64,000 nucleotides of DNA, taken from positions 70,642,631 to 70,706,630 of the forward strand of contig NC_088172.1 in the NCBI RefSeq assembly GCF_028769735.1, written 5' to 3'. Below the pieces are notes generated by a model that saw nothing but the letters and a program-made list of their open reading frames with translations, made no database searches and was not told the DNA's origin. Numbering within the stretch: the stretch's first letter is position 1; each line of letters begins with the position of its first letter. Positions 1-15,400 of this stretch are shown piece after piece. The translations under genes were made by a program, and so were the position numbers. This DNA comes from Zonotrichia leucophrys gambelii. Taxonomy: Eukaryota; Chordata; Aves; Passeriformes; Passerellidae.

Positions 1-283
1 ACACTGCCTCTGAAACATGAGCATAGAGCAGCAATGAGATCTGAAATCTCTTTGCTAGTGGAGTATAAAACTGCAACAGCAGCAAACTGGCTTAAAAAAA
101 TAGAAATTTAGATTAGTCTGTTTCAAGTGTTGAATTGTGTACAAAAATACAGAGTGACGACAAATGTTATTTCCGTGAAAACAAAATTACCAATCTTATG
201 TTTCACAAAGCGTGACTTTGCTAAATGACATTTACCACTCACACAGAAGCATTTCATATTTCTCATTTGCTAGATTGGCATAC
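1..283 (-). other. BIRC6 intron 8 (5' part)
   Basis: Begins at the donor GTATGCCA after exon 8 and continues off the window. Nothing else seen. Confidence 0.9.
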
Positions 284-444
284 CTGTCTCCTTCTAATTT
301 TGGTATGTCTGAGCAGCTAGAGGAATCTTCTAACCATGCCAGTGTTGGTCTCCTTGAGTCAACCCCTGAGCTCTGTTCTCCTGATAACATAAGTTGCTGC
401 ACAATAGCGGGATCATATGCATTGATTTCAAATTTTAAGTGGAC
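284..444 (-). CDS. BIRC6: BIRC6 coding exon 8 (last exon in window)
   Basis: Residues 390-442 plus two bases, VHLKFEINAYDPAIVQQL to CSDIPKLEGD. It follows a 101-bp intron, the shortest in the gene here. The acceptor is TTTCTCAG and the donor GTATGCCA (283-276). It ends at the start of the acidic Ser/Asp-rich stretch known in human BIRC6; exon 9 lies left of base 1. Confidence 0.96.
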
Positions 445-3400
445 CTGAGAAATAACAAGATAAAACAGAAGAGGTATTTGATTTTGAATCAGGATATGCC
501 TGATCAGTAAATAGCTGATGAAAAATAATTATTTATATTGCATACCTTCATAAGTTTGGAAACATCCCATATGCAGATCTTTCCTCGTTTTGTTGCAGCA
601 GCTAGAAAATGAGGGCAACTACCAGATCCAAAGCAGGTTATTCTGTCAGTGCCATCTGTGCAGGGAAATTGCGCTGGACTTGTTGCCAGTGTGACTGAAA
701 GAGGTACATTCTGAGTGTGCTCACCCTTGACAAATGGGCAGTTTGGGGAATGTCTCTCATGTTCAGACCTTTCCAAATTAAAAACAAACACAGAAAACAA
801 CCAGTTTTTACTATGAAAACTACACACAGTATATGCAAGTTAAGTTGTAGAAGTGAAGCTGAAACTGAACTGTTTGAACCCTTGCAGCCAACCATACAAG
901 AGAGTTCTGAAGTTACTAACACAGCTTTCCCTGCTGATTCTCAATAGCAGACTGTATTAAAGACTCAATGTGCATCCATAATCAAATGGATCAATCTACA
1001 CAATGCTCTTAATATAATTAGTCCATTAAAAAAAATTGTTCTATAGGCAGTGGCCAATCATGTCCCCACGATGAAAAACCCAGTTTAAATTACCGTACAT
1101 TAAAACTCTAATGTTACTCGTAACTTTAGAAGCAATGTCCTGTTTTTAGTTCTATATCCACAATTAAAAAAATCAAAACTGGAAACAGTCCTGAATGTCA
1201 CATTAACCAAGAAGCATGGAAAAAAATGCATCTTGATATACAACTAAGGCAGAGACATGACAAGAGCAATTACACGGCTACAAAACGTCTTGAAAATTGT
1301 AAGTGAAAGGAGTAGACAAAAACTATGAAGATAATATTACAAGCTAAAGTTTCCACCAAGTCAGGAATCTGATGTGTTCAAGGAAAGATTACAAATTACT
1401 GACTAATCAAGAATAAAATTACATTAAGAACTCTTTAATTAATGTAAGGTCCTCCCTTTCAGTCACCATCCACAATTTTAGATGATTCAGGAAACTAGCA
1501 ATGGATACTGCAATTTCAGATAAAAGGCAAATATGCACTAAACAGTCAGAGCAGTTTTTGAACCTGAAGAGAGATGTATTCTAGTCTCAATCAAATAGAA
1601 GATTCAGTTTAGATCCCCACAAACAAATGCTGGTTGACAACTCTCAAGGAGCAATTTGAAATGAAACAGCAAAACAGAATTAAGTTAAAAAGTTAAAAAC
1701 CAACTACATTTTTTTTCTTTTAGTATTACACAGAAATTTGATATTGTACATCAAATCCTTTTGTGACTTGTTCCATGGAATCATTTTGAGAAATGTTGAT
1801 TTTTGTCCTTTGAAGATTTCTAACCTCTTCAGCACAAAATTAGGTGTACTTCACACATCATTAAACTTACCAAGGTTCATCTGTAGGCTCCCAGCACACC
1901 AAGCACACACTGCAGGTAAAGCACATGGCTCTGTCATCTCCTGATGAAGCAGGCTATGAAAATAGGAAGAAGCACTTGAAATTTATATAGCTATGTACTA
2001 CAAAACACTTTTAACTAGGTGATTAACTTCTTTCCCTCTAGTGACATACTAAAGCATCACACCAAACATATAAAAGGCCACAAATTATATACTACAAAGT
2101 GGCAGCATTTCACATTAAAAAAAGAATACACATTACTGTAGAAGAGATCAAGAACTAACATTCATGCAAGTCATTGGATGCAAACCACAGACAACAGAAA
2201 TTGCTTTTTTTTCTTTGGCAAAAGTTCACAAGGTTCAAAAAATTTAGAACTGCAGCAGAAAACATGCTTGGATAAACACGGGTTAAAAGATATTCCTACC
2301 AATCTCTTAGGACATAAAGTATTCTCTACCACTCCTCTGCAAAGAACAGTTGTTACTAGCTGAAGTAACTGAGGAAAAACAATCAAAATTTCCATTCTCT
2401 TAAAATTTAGCATTTTCATGATCTCATTTCAAGATATGCTTGGGAATATGCAGATGCAATTCCAACACATGAATTCCCTGCAATTTTCCTTCTGTGCAAG
2501 TTTAAGAAATCATCCAAAAACTTCATCCACCTATCACGCTTTACAGCTGACAGAATCAAACAGACAATATTGCTGTCAAATGCTAGGCACTGCCCAGCAA
2601 TTATTATCTAAATCCATATTATAAATATTTTTAAAATCAGGAATGATTTCAAGGAATGAAAAATGGAAATAAGTGAAAGTAGTGGAATAAAACATTGAGG
2701 TCGTATTTATTCACTGAGCCTAACAATTTAATGTGATCTAGGACCTCTGTTTGATACAACAAAGTCCTACCAGGAAAGTATGTTTAGAGAACTCCAGTGC
2801 CAAGCTTATTGCTTTTTTGCTTTACTTGTTATATAAAAAAAGAAAAAAAGCCCTACTAGAAAACATCACCACTTTTTTCCCCTGCCCTCCCACCTGGGGA
2901 ACAAATACTAGGAACAACTAAATCTCTTACCTGGTGATAGAACCCAGCTTGAGCCATAGGATCTGGCTGTGCCCACCGATAACCCACATGAGGCCATGAA
3001 GTGAATGTCTCCCGTCTGTTAGCTTCACTATACATCAAAGACCTAGAAAGGTGAAAAACCCCACATGACCCAAAATTGCCACTTAAAATTAAAAACCCAA
3101 ACTATTTATAAGACTTTCAGTCCTTTAGTAACCATTAAAAATAGCACAGTTACCTACAACTTACACATAAAATTATAATTAACTATTACAGGAAAATTAC
3201 AAACCTCCCTCACTTGGGTGCTTAAAGTACATCCCCAGTAAAAAACTAAAACGACACAACAACCTATGGACCTTAAGAGCAGGATTAAGAAAATAAGCTT
3301 CCAGGTAGCCTATTTGATCTACCTGCAAAAAGCATCAGATGCCCAAATCTATTCTGCATCGAAGGCAGGTGGAGAATCTAGCCCAACAGAAGTGCAAGAG

Positions 3401-6400
3401 ATTTTTTAAAACATGACAACTACTGTAAAAATCTGGGGTTCTTAGTTAAACACTTACAAATTTATATATTTTAAAAATACTCTAAAGTGATATTTTAGGC
3501 TTAACTAAATACATAGTACAACCCTCCTTCCCAGTTATCACTCACTACGTCCTGTAATACTTGTAAATTTTAAACTACTATGTCCCAAAATATGAACCCC
3601 TCTGCAACTTAGGTAAGAGAGCAAAGAAGTTCTTCTCTTTCCCATCTTCACTCAATGCATGTCTCTCATTTGCAACAGCACATGAGAAATGAGTATCAGT
3701 TTTTCTTTTCCCTTGACAGAGTTTTGTTCTCCCAAGAAATGGGGCTGTTAGAGGGAAATGTGCTTTATTTCCTGTTTCTGCTTCTCAGTTTCAGGGGATT
3801 TTTGCTGTCTTGTAAGAGAATGGAAATATTAAACATTTCCTGCCAAGGAAGTAATCTATTCTAGCAACACTCATATAAGAGCTATCTTAACTTGACATCA
3901 TACTAGCTCAAGAGACAGATCTTGGGACAGCTCTAATCAAAATACAATGTGGTGAGGTATAGGTAGACCTGAAGGCTTGGGGAAGGAAAGCTAAGAGATG
4001 AAATCAAATCCATTAAATTATTTAAGATGTAAGAAATTATAATACAAATGCAAAATAATATTTGTACAGACACTTTCAAGAAAGAATAATTTATAAACTT
4101 AGAAGATTTACCACTATTCTAACTAGTCTCAGCTTATGAAGGTTAAAATAATGCTTGTGCATACATTACCACTTAGATCAGAAAGCGATGAAGCAGCAAT
4201 CTGAGAGAAAATGTTCTCTTACCCTGCACACGTTGCAGTTGACTAGAGAGTTCAGAAGTAGCATATATTTGGTCTGCAAAGGTAACTTCCTAAACTTCTA
4301 AACCATAAAACAGAAGCAAGACTCTTTCTTGTATGAAGGAAAAGCAACTGACTTCAGGATATAAGGAAGTATATATTTAAGGCTTCAATTCTTACCTTTC
4401 TAAAAGCGTATGTTGGGATTAAGAGCAAAGTAAATTTGATTTGCATTAAAGCTGAAACTGAGACAGTCTTGTGGTGTCCATAAAGGCTTTCCTAAATTCA
4501 GTAATATGTATGGCACAGCACACATTAAACAGTCCATTAGCTGTATGTGTAACAGCAACGAAGTACAGCATAGGACTAACTCTTTAAGTAAGTTAAAGTC
4601 ACCTAGTTGCTTATCCTGATACAACTAAGGGGTCAAATTCATCACTTATTTTGCATTAATATACCTGTCCACAGATCGGCCAGGTCCCACACCGAGCTCT
4701 GGTCGTGCGCTGGGTAAGAGGTAAGATAACCTATCCATCACAGAGGATGCTACAGGTAAGGCAGCAATATTTTGATTTATCTTCTTGAGTTCATTTACAA
4801 TGGCACTGGCGACAGACTTCAAAACATGATGAGGAAGGTGGAACGTAACCGTTGCCCACTAAATAAGGAAAAGAGTGTCTATGTTTTAGAATCTGAAAAT
4901 CTTAACAACAAACAGATCAGAAGAGTGTCAAAACCAAAACCAAACACATGTGGTATCAAGAAATACAGCAACAGACACACAAAAGCAACACGAACATAAC
5001 ACAAGGAAAGTAACCTCAAATTTTAAGCTCAGTTGGGTTTATTAGTTGACTTTATCAGCAAGAAACTAATCTTGTTTGTTCTCTTACCAAGTGAAGCTTC
5101 ACAAATAAAACTAAGGAACAGATAATATATTCCATTGCCTTCAAACAAAATCCACCACACTGAATCATGGATTTTGCACATTTCAATGGTAGACACACAA
5201 ATTAGACTTGGGAATCCATGTTAGACAGTACAAATTCTTACCTTTGCAACTTTATGATTTGCTGCTGTTTCATGTGAGGTATTTTTTAAGCCATCCTTCA
5301 GTTGTGTGATGAACAAATCATATCCCTCTGTGGTAGAAACATCTACTTTTTCTATGCAAGCAGATAACAGCTGCTGAGCCTAAAATGCAGATGTGCAAGC
5401 AAAGTTAGCATCCACACTGTGTAACTACAACAGGAATTATGCCTGTTTCATTACTCTCGGAAGTGTCTTTTGCCAGATCCTGCTTTATCATATATTATAT
5501 CAGCATAATTCCCATTCCAGACCTGAGTATTCCCATTCCAAATTTTACATCACAGGCCAACCCACAGATAAACTTCAGCAATGGTAACAGTAATTACTAC
5601 AAATTCTCTCAAGGGCAATATTACCAAATGTTAAAAAAAGTCAGTCATAAAAGTTAAAACAAGATCTATTAAAGAAACATCTATTGCCCAATGCTTTCTC
5701 TTCAAAAGGATTCATTTAGCTTTAATGACAAAAAGTGACAGCAAGAACAAAAGTCTTGCCATTTTCTGAGTAGCTTTGCACCTTCAAAAAGGTAGATAAT
5801 AATAAGAACAACCACACTGCAATACAATTGGAGCTAAGTTACTTACAATGCTAATACAGCAAAGCTGAAAAATGAAGCAAAGAAAAACCCAGGCCAGTTT
5901 AAGTTAGTTCTTGAAACTCAGAAATAATGCAACTAGAAAAGAATGCTATAATCATCCATTTACAGACATTCTCTTCCAAGTCTCATCTGTTTCCAGCTTA
6001 TCCCTCTGTCTGCTAACTTGATGTTGACAGGTAAGGTTTAAAGGAATGCTTATTGTGTAAGGCACAGAGTACTCTAAATCTGCTGTTAGGTGAGTTAACA
6101 TCTGAAAAATATTACAGGAACTCTTTCAAATTACAAATACAGGGAACTATTTCCCAAGGACAATGGTCAGCCAGTCCTTTAAACAACCACAAACTGCTTG
6201 AAACAGCACGAACCAAAAGGCCCTTAGTTATGTCCTTGGGAAGTTCAGGGGAGGAAAGACTGAAATAAGGCAAACCAACCCCTGAGCTAAGGTTGTATCA
6301 GAAGAATAACAGATAGACTGTGGAAGTTCCTCAATTTCAGTGTTCTATGGCCAATTCAAAACAGCACAGAGATTGCTTCATAACTTGTTAATGCTGACAA

Positions 6401-9400
6401 TTAGAAATGCATAAAGGTGCACAGCACTGCCAGCAGATCAAACTACTTAAGTGCAAAAATTTGCAGAGAAGTTCTAGAGAAAAAAAACCAAAACACTAAA
6501 TACCCTTCCTTGGATGAAAGTTCTTGACCTTTCTATGATGAAAGAGGTGGACAGATGTGTTTGTATGATATTTGCTTAGTATTTACCAAGTTTTTCCAAG
6601 GTCTGGGTTACCACCTCTTTAAAATTAAAAGAACTTGAGACTGATACTGTTTTGCCTCCTTCCTCACTGATCTAGTGATCAAACTCCCACAGCTACTCCT
6701 ACTGAACTCCACATTTCTTTTTCTACAGGAAGGATCTTAACAGAGAAGTGCTGTAAAAAAGGGTCTGTAAACTCTTTAGAACCAAAGAATCTCTGTGCCA
6801 AAAACTAACACAAACTTATAGATTGTATTGAACCATGTGAGACTGCAAACCTGTCACAGCAGATCTTATGAAAGGTAATCCTGACCTCTGACACTTTCGT
6901 CACACTCAGCCACACATACCAAGATTCTTTAGTAACCCACAAAGGGTACAAAAGTGATGCCAGTGGGCAGCAAGCATCAGGAACCTGGAAAGCTCTCTGC
7001 AGAGACCTCTATGAAACATTTTATTGCTGTAGACTTACTCAAGTCACATAGTTAAAAACCTCAGATATAGCATACATTCTTGATTCATAACACATAAATA
7101 ATGTACATCAATGCTGAGGATAAATGAATGCAACAAAATCCAAAGTACTATACTCTAAGCAGAAATGTCTACATTAGTTTCTCTAAATGCCCAAACCACG
7201 AAGTACTGTGCTACACCTGATCCAAACATAAAAGGGAAGCCAGGTTTGCACAGAAAAAAGTCATTTATTAGGCCAGCTGACCTTGCTAGAAAACTTAAGA
7301 TTCCAGCTCTAATTCTTCACATACAGAACACTGTGTTACCTGATTTCATCTTTCTTTTCCTGAAAGACTAGAACAACCAATCAGGGATACCTAACAGGCC
7401 AGACTGCCTCCTAGAAGTGCATATAGATTCCATACACAAGCAACGACAAAGGTGGGGAAATGAGTCCTTATCTCTGGTCACTAAAAAGTTCTTTCTTCTG
7501 AAACAATGTGGTCTTAGGGCATGCTCTTATTTGTTTGAGATACAGGAAGCTGTGAAAGGCTGTGGCCCTATGACAGCTAATAACTAAGAAACTTTTCCAT
7601 TACATGGTGTAAATATCACCCGAGAGACTCAGAGTCAAACGTCTGGTTTCAGTATTTCTGACAGAGTTATTTACATACCTCTTTTCATTCCCCCCCACAT
7701 CTTACCTCTGTAACTGGCAATTCAAGCTGAACCACGTCATCTTGTTTTGAAACAGGCGTTTGCAGAGCTGTGTCTAACAGCAAGATGCCATTGAGATCTT
7801 TCCTACATCCTACTGCATAATCATCCACAAAGATCACTTTATCCACAGCAGAAATATACTGACATTTCACCCGTCCACCTGGTTTAGCTAGAAAGGAAAG
7901 ATAAAATGCAAGATCTCATTAGAAAAATGCTTTGATAGAAAAGACCTCTAATTTCTGTTTAGGAAAGAAATGTAAAACTTTGGCAAAATATTTACTTCTT
8001 GAGATGATCAAAACATTTTAGCAACCACAATTCTCACCAAGCTTTTATATTTCCTACATTAAAAAACAAACTACCAAAATCTATACATCCCATCAATAAC
8101 CATTTTATTCCTACAGTGGAAGCCATTAATTCAAATCCTCTTCCTACCAGGAGGCGTCAGCTAGAGTTTTCAATCTTAATGCAGATGCCTGGTGTTTAAA
8201 CTTGATACTAGCTGGCAATCAATAATAAGAACAAAAATGCACAAACCAGAATGAACACTGAGACAAAATTGTTAAATTACCATTAAGGCTTACTAACAAC
8301 ACTTCATCAAGCAAAACAACACTTCTCAAAACTAAGTACAGCATGTAACACGTACCAATGTGGTGTGTGTTCCTTGAAACACTACAACAGCTCATTTCTG
8401 CTCAGTGCTGACACGTGATGTTAGTAACAGCTCTGAGAAGTTTGGTGAAGGCACAGGAAGGCTGCCACCAGATAAATAAGGAAAGGCTGTGGCAATGGAC
8501 ATTAACCCCTAAAATGTTTAATGTTACTCATCACTATTACGTGCCTAAAGCTGGATAGACTGCAGAACTGACACAATCCATGGGAAATGCTTCCTGCATA
8601 GAAGGCAAACTGCTTTCTATCACAGAGTAAGCTGCCACTCCAGAAACAGATTGTGTCTATGTTACAAATACATGGACACATTCTCCAATGGCAGCTGAAA
8701 ATGCTGCATCGTCAATAGAGATGTCTTCCTGTCACACAGAAAAAGGAGTTTCATCAAATTTTGCATTAATCATGTCCTGTCCATGTTCTCCTCTTTCCTT
8801 AGACACTGGATACCGTTTTTATTATAAATAATTAAAAAATCACCATTTTGGTTACTAGCATACAGTAAAACATCCAGATAAGGACAGCTACATTACTCTG
8901 TCATCTTCACACTTTGATAAGAGTTAAATGGAAATTAAAACTTCTGGAAATCCAAGGCACATGAATCTGACCACATGACATTTGTGGTATCCTCTCTTTG
9001 AAAATGCAAGTAAAGAACAGTTGTCAGCTGCTCTTCTCACCAAGATTTCGGAAACAATGACTCACACTCCCAAAACAAAGGAGATAGGCCTTTGCCTGCA
9101 GTAAGTATACTGCAATTGTAACCATTGATACAGCGGTCAGAAACACTTGAAGAGTTCGGAATCACTTGATAGCTGTGAAGTCTTTGGTCCTTGCTCAGCA
9201 AAAAAGAGTTCTCTGAATGGTAAATCAACTAATTTCAAACTGTGTTTTTGCCAATACACTGGAGTTCCTCACACAAAACTTTCTACAACCAACACAGCTG
9301 CAGGCAAGGAAGTAAAACGTTCTACAGGAAAATAATCTTTGTCAAAAGTTCAAATACAAGTTTTAATATTTTTTAAAGTTTCAACAATGTACTGGAAACT

Positions 9401-12400
9401 ATTATGCAATTAACTGAACAGTATCTGATGCACTAAACTAGAAACCTCAGTAGATTCTGATGATGTTTGCAGAATATCCAGAGTGATCCAAGGGATGGAT
9501 CACTACCGGACACTTTCTTTAACACATCACTTCTCTCCTCCTTCCCCCTCCCAGAGAAAATGGGAAAAGCAGCTCATCCTTTCTGGCAGTGCCAACACCA
9601 CGAACACTTTCTTTTGCACTTTCCTTATTTCCTGTCAAGCACAGGAGTGTGCTCATGCCCTGTGCCTAGGAGTTCCACAGTCTGTAGGAGCCCCAGACAT
9701 TGTGGCTTTCTAGGCTAGACCATTGTTATTTTATCAGTTCTGTAGTGATGTTAATGAAATCTCATGTCTAAAGCAGCAAACAGCTAATACCCTCTGAGTA
9801 AATGGTCCAAATCTTTAGAAGCCAATGAAGATAACTAATGAGGCAGATAACATAGTATTTATGCTCCATTGCAAAACAAAATAAGTTATAACTACAGAAC
9901 AAAAAATATATTGTCTTCCAGCTGTGATTTTTTGTTGTGTGCTGGCTAATATTCTGGTTTGTTGTACTGACAGAAAGATTGGCCAAATTATCTCTAGAAA
10001 GTTATTTACAGTTGCTGGTTTTATTTTATTTATTTTATTGTATTTATTTTATTGAAGTACATAAAACCAAAACAGGCTCCCTTAGCCTAAGTCGATGGAA
10101 CTTCAAGGAAATTGTTCAATCAATATTTAATATTTTTCCAAAACTCAGAGAAACACATTCTGTAACTTACACTAAATAGCCTCGGAGTTGCTGAGAAGCT
10201 TTTTTGCAAATAGGAGTTTATTTTAAAAGTTCACAAAACACATTTCGAGATAATTCTAATACTAGTCACATAGTGTAACATAGTCTACATATGGCTGACC
10301 ATATTACTGTAATAACAGATTAAGAACCAGGAAACCAACAAATGTAGAAGTCACTGCTACAGAAGTAGTAACCTACAAGTTATGCCTAGAAAAGTTAAAT
10401 CGTCCTAAAGCATTGTCAGAAGTGTTCTTTTTAACTCAGGATCAATATTTTACAATGTGCTAAAGGACTCTGCCGATACCCATTGAAAAACATACTGGTG
10501 CCCCTCTAACATCATGTCCTGCCTGTCCAGTCTAAGTTTACTGGCAATAGTGATCTGCACCTTCACAAACCACAGCTAAAAAGTTTCATGTAAAATCACT
10601 AGATTATTTAAGCTAGATCATCAAAACCCAACTGTTACGCTCATTTTAGCCCCCATTGCCTTAGCTGTAATTTATTTTCTAAGTTTCTAATGATTTTGCT
10701 GATTTTCAGTCTTGGCACAAGTGAATCATAGCTTCTCCCAATATCTCCAGCCTATCTGCCTAGGATTAAAAACAAAACAACTCCCAAAGAAGTCATTAAA
10801 CCTTTTGTCAGTTCCTACAAGGAAACCTGGCAGGCTGCTAGCATGCCAGAAGTGCAAATCCAATAGCATATTACACTGTGATATGACATCTATCACCACA
10901 TTAGAACTAGCAACCTAAAAACTTCAAATAAAACCAAACAAACATCAGATTGCAAAAATTAAGAACCTGAGAACAGAACATTTCACCTCCACCTTCTTTG
11001 TTTCAAACAACAGAGAACAGAGACCAGCAATTTCCTGTGATCGCAATCTGACCCATGGGAGCATTACAGAAAACCAACTGGTCTGGAGAACTCCTAACAG
11101 TCTAAGCAGCATCTGGCATGCCCCCTTTGCCTATGGGCATTAAGATGAACCAAACCAATTAGACAATTAGCCTTGCATTTCAAGAAGCAGAACAATGAAA
11201 AAGTTTGTCTCCATCTCTCTGCTAAAGACAGATTCAGCCTCAAAGCTACAGAGCTTAAGAGAAGTGGCCGTCACATGCATATGCTTGGCCACCATCATGA
11301 AGAGATAGAGATTAATGCTGGCAGTAACACTTTTATCTTTTGTGATATTGGAAAAAGTTAATTCACCTAGAAAACTGCTAGCCAGGAATAGTATTAAAAC
11401 ATATCAAACTGAGTAATTCTCTTGACAAGAAGCTCCACATACGGAGCAAAAAAAGCTTAAAAATAATTTCTAAATTGAAGGAAACTGACACTTACCTGCA
11501 GCTAGAAAGGGAGAGTGGTAAACACATGCATCATAGCACTGATTCCATAAGGCTAAGACCCAAGTCCAATCAAGTATCTAAATGTTCAGAGTTCACAGCT
11601 TTGATCTAAGAATGTCACTAGGTCTTTAAATAAAGAAGTAACATTTTTGGAGAAACAGAAATCCCATCAGCCCAGTAGAAGAGATACATTATGTGCAGCA
11701 ATACCAGTTTCTGGCATTTAACTGCATCTGCCATTAATAACTGCCAATCTGGTTACTAATGGCATCTGCCATTTAAGTTAAAATATCCAAACAACATCTC
11801 AGTACCCATTTCAAAATACTTGCAAGCATGGAAAAAATAATGAATGAAGTTTCAGGAGATCAAAAGCCCTATCTATTCCATTGATCTTGTACCATAAGAT
11901 TCAAGCATCAAGCTACTTAAAATGAATCCAAAACTCAAGAAAAGGCCAGGTTAGCAAACAGCAAAACTATTCTTTCCATCTGAGACAAAAACACTTCCTG
12001 CTAGAACCTCACTCAGCTACTTCTCACGCATTTTTCATGTATCTGGGATTAAGAAAACCTTAAGTATCACTTGTCCTCATTTGTTACAAAGCAAGTGCCT
12101 TTCTTACTGCTACCACTTCATGTAATCATAAGATCGACAAAAAGTTAGCAAGTATAACACCCAATTACATACTAGCTAAGCAACACATCTGCCAAGGCAA
12201 GCATACCAGAACATTTGCAATTTGAGGACAATAGAAATAAAATTTTTTAAAAAGGAAAATCCTGTCCTAAAGTTCAACTTGCTGTCTTAACTTGCCATAT
12301 TTGCAGGAATCTATTTTGAACTAATACTACAGAAAATCACAACTTTGGATGAGCCGCAAAGAGTTCACACAAAAATGCATAAAGAGCAAACCTCTAAGTC

Positions 12401-15400
12401 TGGTCTAAAAATAAAAGTTGCCTCCAAATTATTTCACATCAGTGACTCCCAAATGAAACAAAGACATGGTGGTTATGAACAGCTGGGAACACCATAATGA
12501 GAAGATGTCTAATGGCTGGCCAAATCAGGCCATGACTGCTCATAATTATTGAATTTATCAGTTATAGATCCTCCCTCATTCCTCCTCTTCTCTTCCTCAT
12601 GCCCATCCCCTGTGGATACTTTGGCACTGTAGTTTTCTCTGCCAGGTCCAGGCCCAACCCCTTGTTTGCACTGAACATCACCTCACCAAAGCAGTCTGCT
12701 GTCATCAGCACTCCATGAACCTCTCCCTTCCCCAAAACAGAAACATTCTCAAACTTTAGGAAAGGATAGAAAGGAAGCTATTAGAGGAACACAAGTTCAG
12801 GTTCTAGGTATATACAAACATTTTCTTTTAGATTTCACTATATGCACATACCTTCATCTGCCACATCAGCTGGAAGAGCTGTCCAAAATGATTTAATAAA
12901 GAAAAAACACACTAGAGCTGAAGCAGGAAAGAAAATTTAAAATGTTCTCTAAACAGCAAGAATGCTGAAGGAGATGAATACCCAGATTCACATCACAAAG
13001 TGCCTACAAACTCGCTTATTTGCAAAACTGGATTTAATTAATAAAAAACAAGACGTGATCTAAAGTTTATCTTTTCCTTTAGCAACAAGCACAACGGAGC
13101 TGCTTCACTATCGGTTTCATTATATGATAGCTGGTTTTAATAATCCTTATTAACAGGAAGATGTGTTATCTGGGCCAAAGCACTGGAGACTGCCACATGA
13201 ATATTAACTAGATGTGTCTGCTCAAGCAACTACTAAGAGAAGCTAACACTAACACTTAAAAGGTTTCAGAACATAAACAAAACCCCACTGAGATCAAGAC
13301 AGCTCATATCTCGCTCGCTTTGCAGGCACAGAGTCCTCTCCCACTGTACAGACTCAAAATGAGAGTGAATCAGCAGGAGGAGGTTCCTGAGCTCCTTGTG
13401 CCCATGCTCTTTGTGTGGTTTCACATCTCCATGTATCTGATATCACTGGCATCACTTGCATGTACAGAACAAAACTACTCTCACAGCCTTACACCGTTAC
13501 CCCAAGAAAAAATGAGGAATGATTTCACAAGGTATCCTTCCTGTAAGCCCCAGTAAACCGTGAGAATGTAATCCTCTGCAGTTCTTCTGCAAACACCTCA
13601 CTGAGGGCACATTCTTCTTCAAAATTTTTCTTAAAGTCAAAAACGATGAAAAAATTTCCGGAAAGTTTTCTTTCAAAGGGTGCAGACAGACAGATTACAC
13701 AGCTTCCACCCACAACCAGACATGGGCAAGGAACACTTCACAGCTCAGTAACAGGAAGTTCCCGTTCTTCAAGCGCTAGGCCCATCGCAGCATTTCACAA
13801 CAAAGAACCTTTGCCAGATGAAATTTTACTACCAATTCCTCTTTTGGTCCCTAAAGTGGCGTCTGAGTTCACCCATTATGTATCCTGCAGCCTCTGTGAC
13901 AGGAGAAAACATCTCCACATACGGCACTTTTTGAATTCCCAAGACTGTTTGGCAGGAAATGATTTAGCTTCTCACCCTTCCAAGCTCCAATACTGTAAGA
14001 AGATTCCAAGACATCACGCTGGGAGAAGCAGCAAGTTCTCAAAAGCAGATGGGTGGGTTATAAGGCAAGTGAAAACCCAGCTATACTGTCATGTGCAAAG
14101 TCAGTAGTTAAGGATACAACACCTACCCAGTTATGAGTGGCACTCAACAAAGCCTGATAAATGGTTCACTGCCTTCACCAATGGCTTGGATGGTGGGACA
14201 TGCTGCACCTTTATTTAGACTGGGGATGACACCAGTGGGAGATGACTGAGGGCAACTGATGCATTAAATGGCAGGGCTGCCTTTTACAAGGATGCCAGAC
14301 AGAGGAAAAGTCTGACACAAATCTCGTGATGTTGAGTGAAGACAAATGCAAGGTCTTACACCCAGAATGGGATATAACCCCATACATCAAGAGAAGCTGG
14401 GGACCAAGTGTCTGGATGGCAACCCAACAGAAAGAACCTGGGGATCCTGATGGACAGGCTGAACAAGAGGCAGCAGTGCATCCTCTCAGCAACAAACTGT
14501 TACCATAGAGAGGAGCACAGGAAAAGATCAGTCTCCTCCAAGCAGCAATAAGCCCACATCCAGAATATCAGCTCCATCTTTGCTCCTCCATCTGAGGTAT
14601 CAGCACACATGTGACAGTCCCATGAAGGGGGTACTAAGAAGTTAGACGGCTGGAGAATACAACATGTGGGGAAAGACTAAGATAACTGGGCTTGTTTAGT
14701 CTGCAGAAAAAGAGGTTTAGCAGAAAATTTAACAGCAGTCTTCCATTACTGCAGCAGTAGCTCAAAAGCTATTTAAGACTGCTGAGTTACTACCTTTCTC
14801 TTTTGGACATTACTTTCAAAAAACTGTACTGACCAGAGAAGCAGGCATAGTGGATCAGAGGAAAATGCTCATAACCCCATATTTTGCCCAAGACAGCAGT
14901 CTAAACCAAGTGGTTAGTGACAAATTTAAGAAGGTAATCTACCCAATGGTTCTTTCCTGCAACACTCTCAGCCTGAGCCTGCTTGTGCTTAGGGACCTTC
15001 TGACCCAAAAGGGATTTTGATTATTACAATGACCTTAGACAGGCTTTTCCTCTACTACTTTGTCCAACACTGTTGTAATTCCACAAACAATCAGCATCCA
15101 CAACGCCCTGTAGCCAGGAGCTCCATATTTTACTGTTTCTCACAGTTACTTCTTTTGATGCCCTCAGCTCCTGTACTTGAATAATCAACTCCCAATTTTC
15201 ATTTTTCATGCTCTCACTCTCTCAACTTACCATTCCAAATCATCCTCATCATCTTTTTCAGACTGAACACTGTTTCACATATATAAACCATTTGTTTCAC
15301 ATATATAAACCATTCCACACCTTAATTTTCTACTTCTGTCACACTCTTTTTGAGATGGAAATACAGCACACATACAGCCATTGATAAAGGCTGTATACAT

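Noticed and set aside
13646..14107. 153-codon plus-strand ORF in BIRC6 intron 1
   Set aside because: No recognised domain; length is compatible with chance over the 64-kb window.
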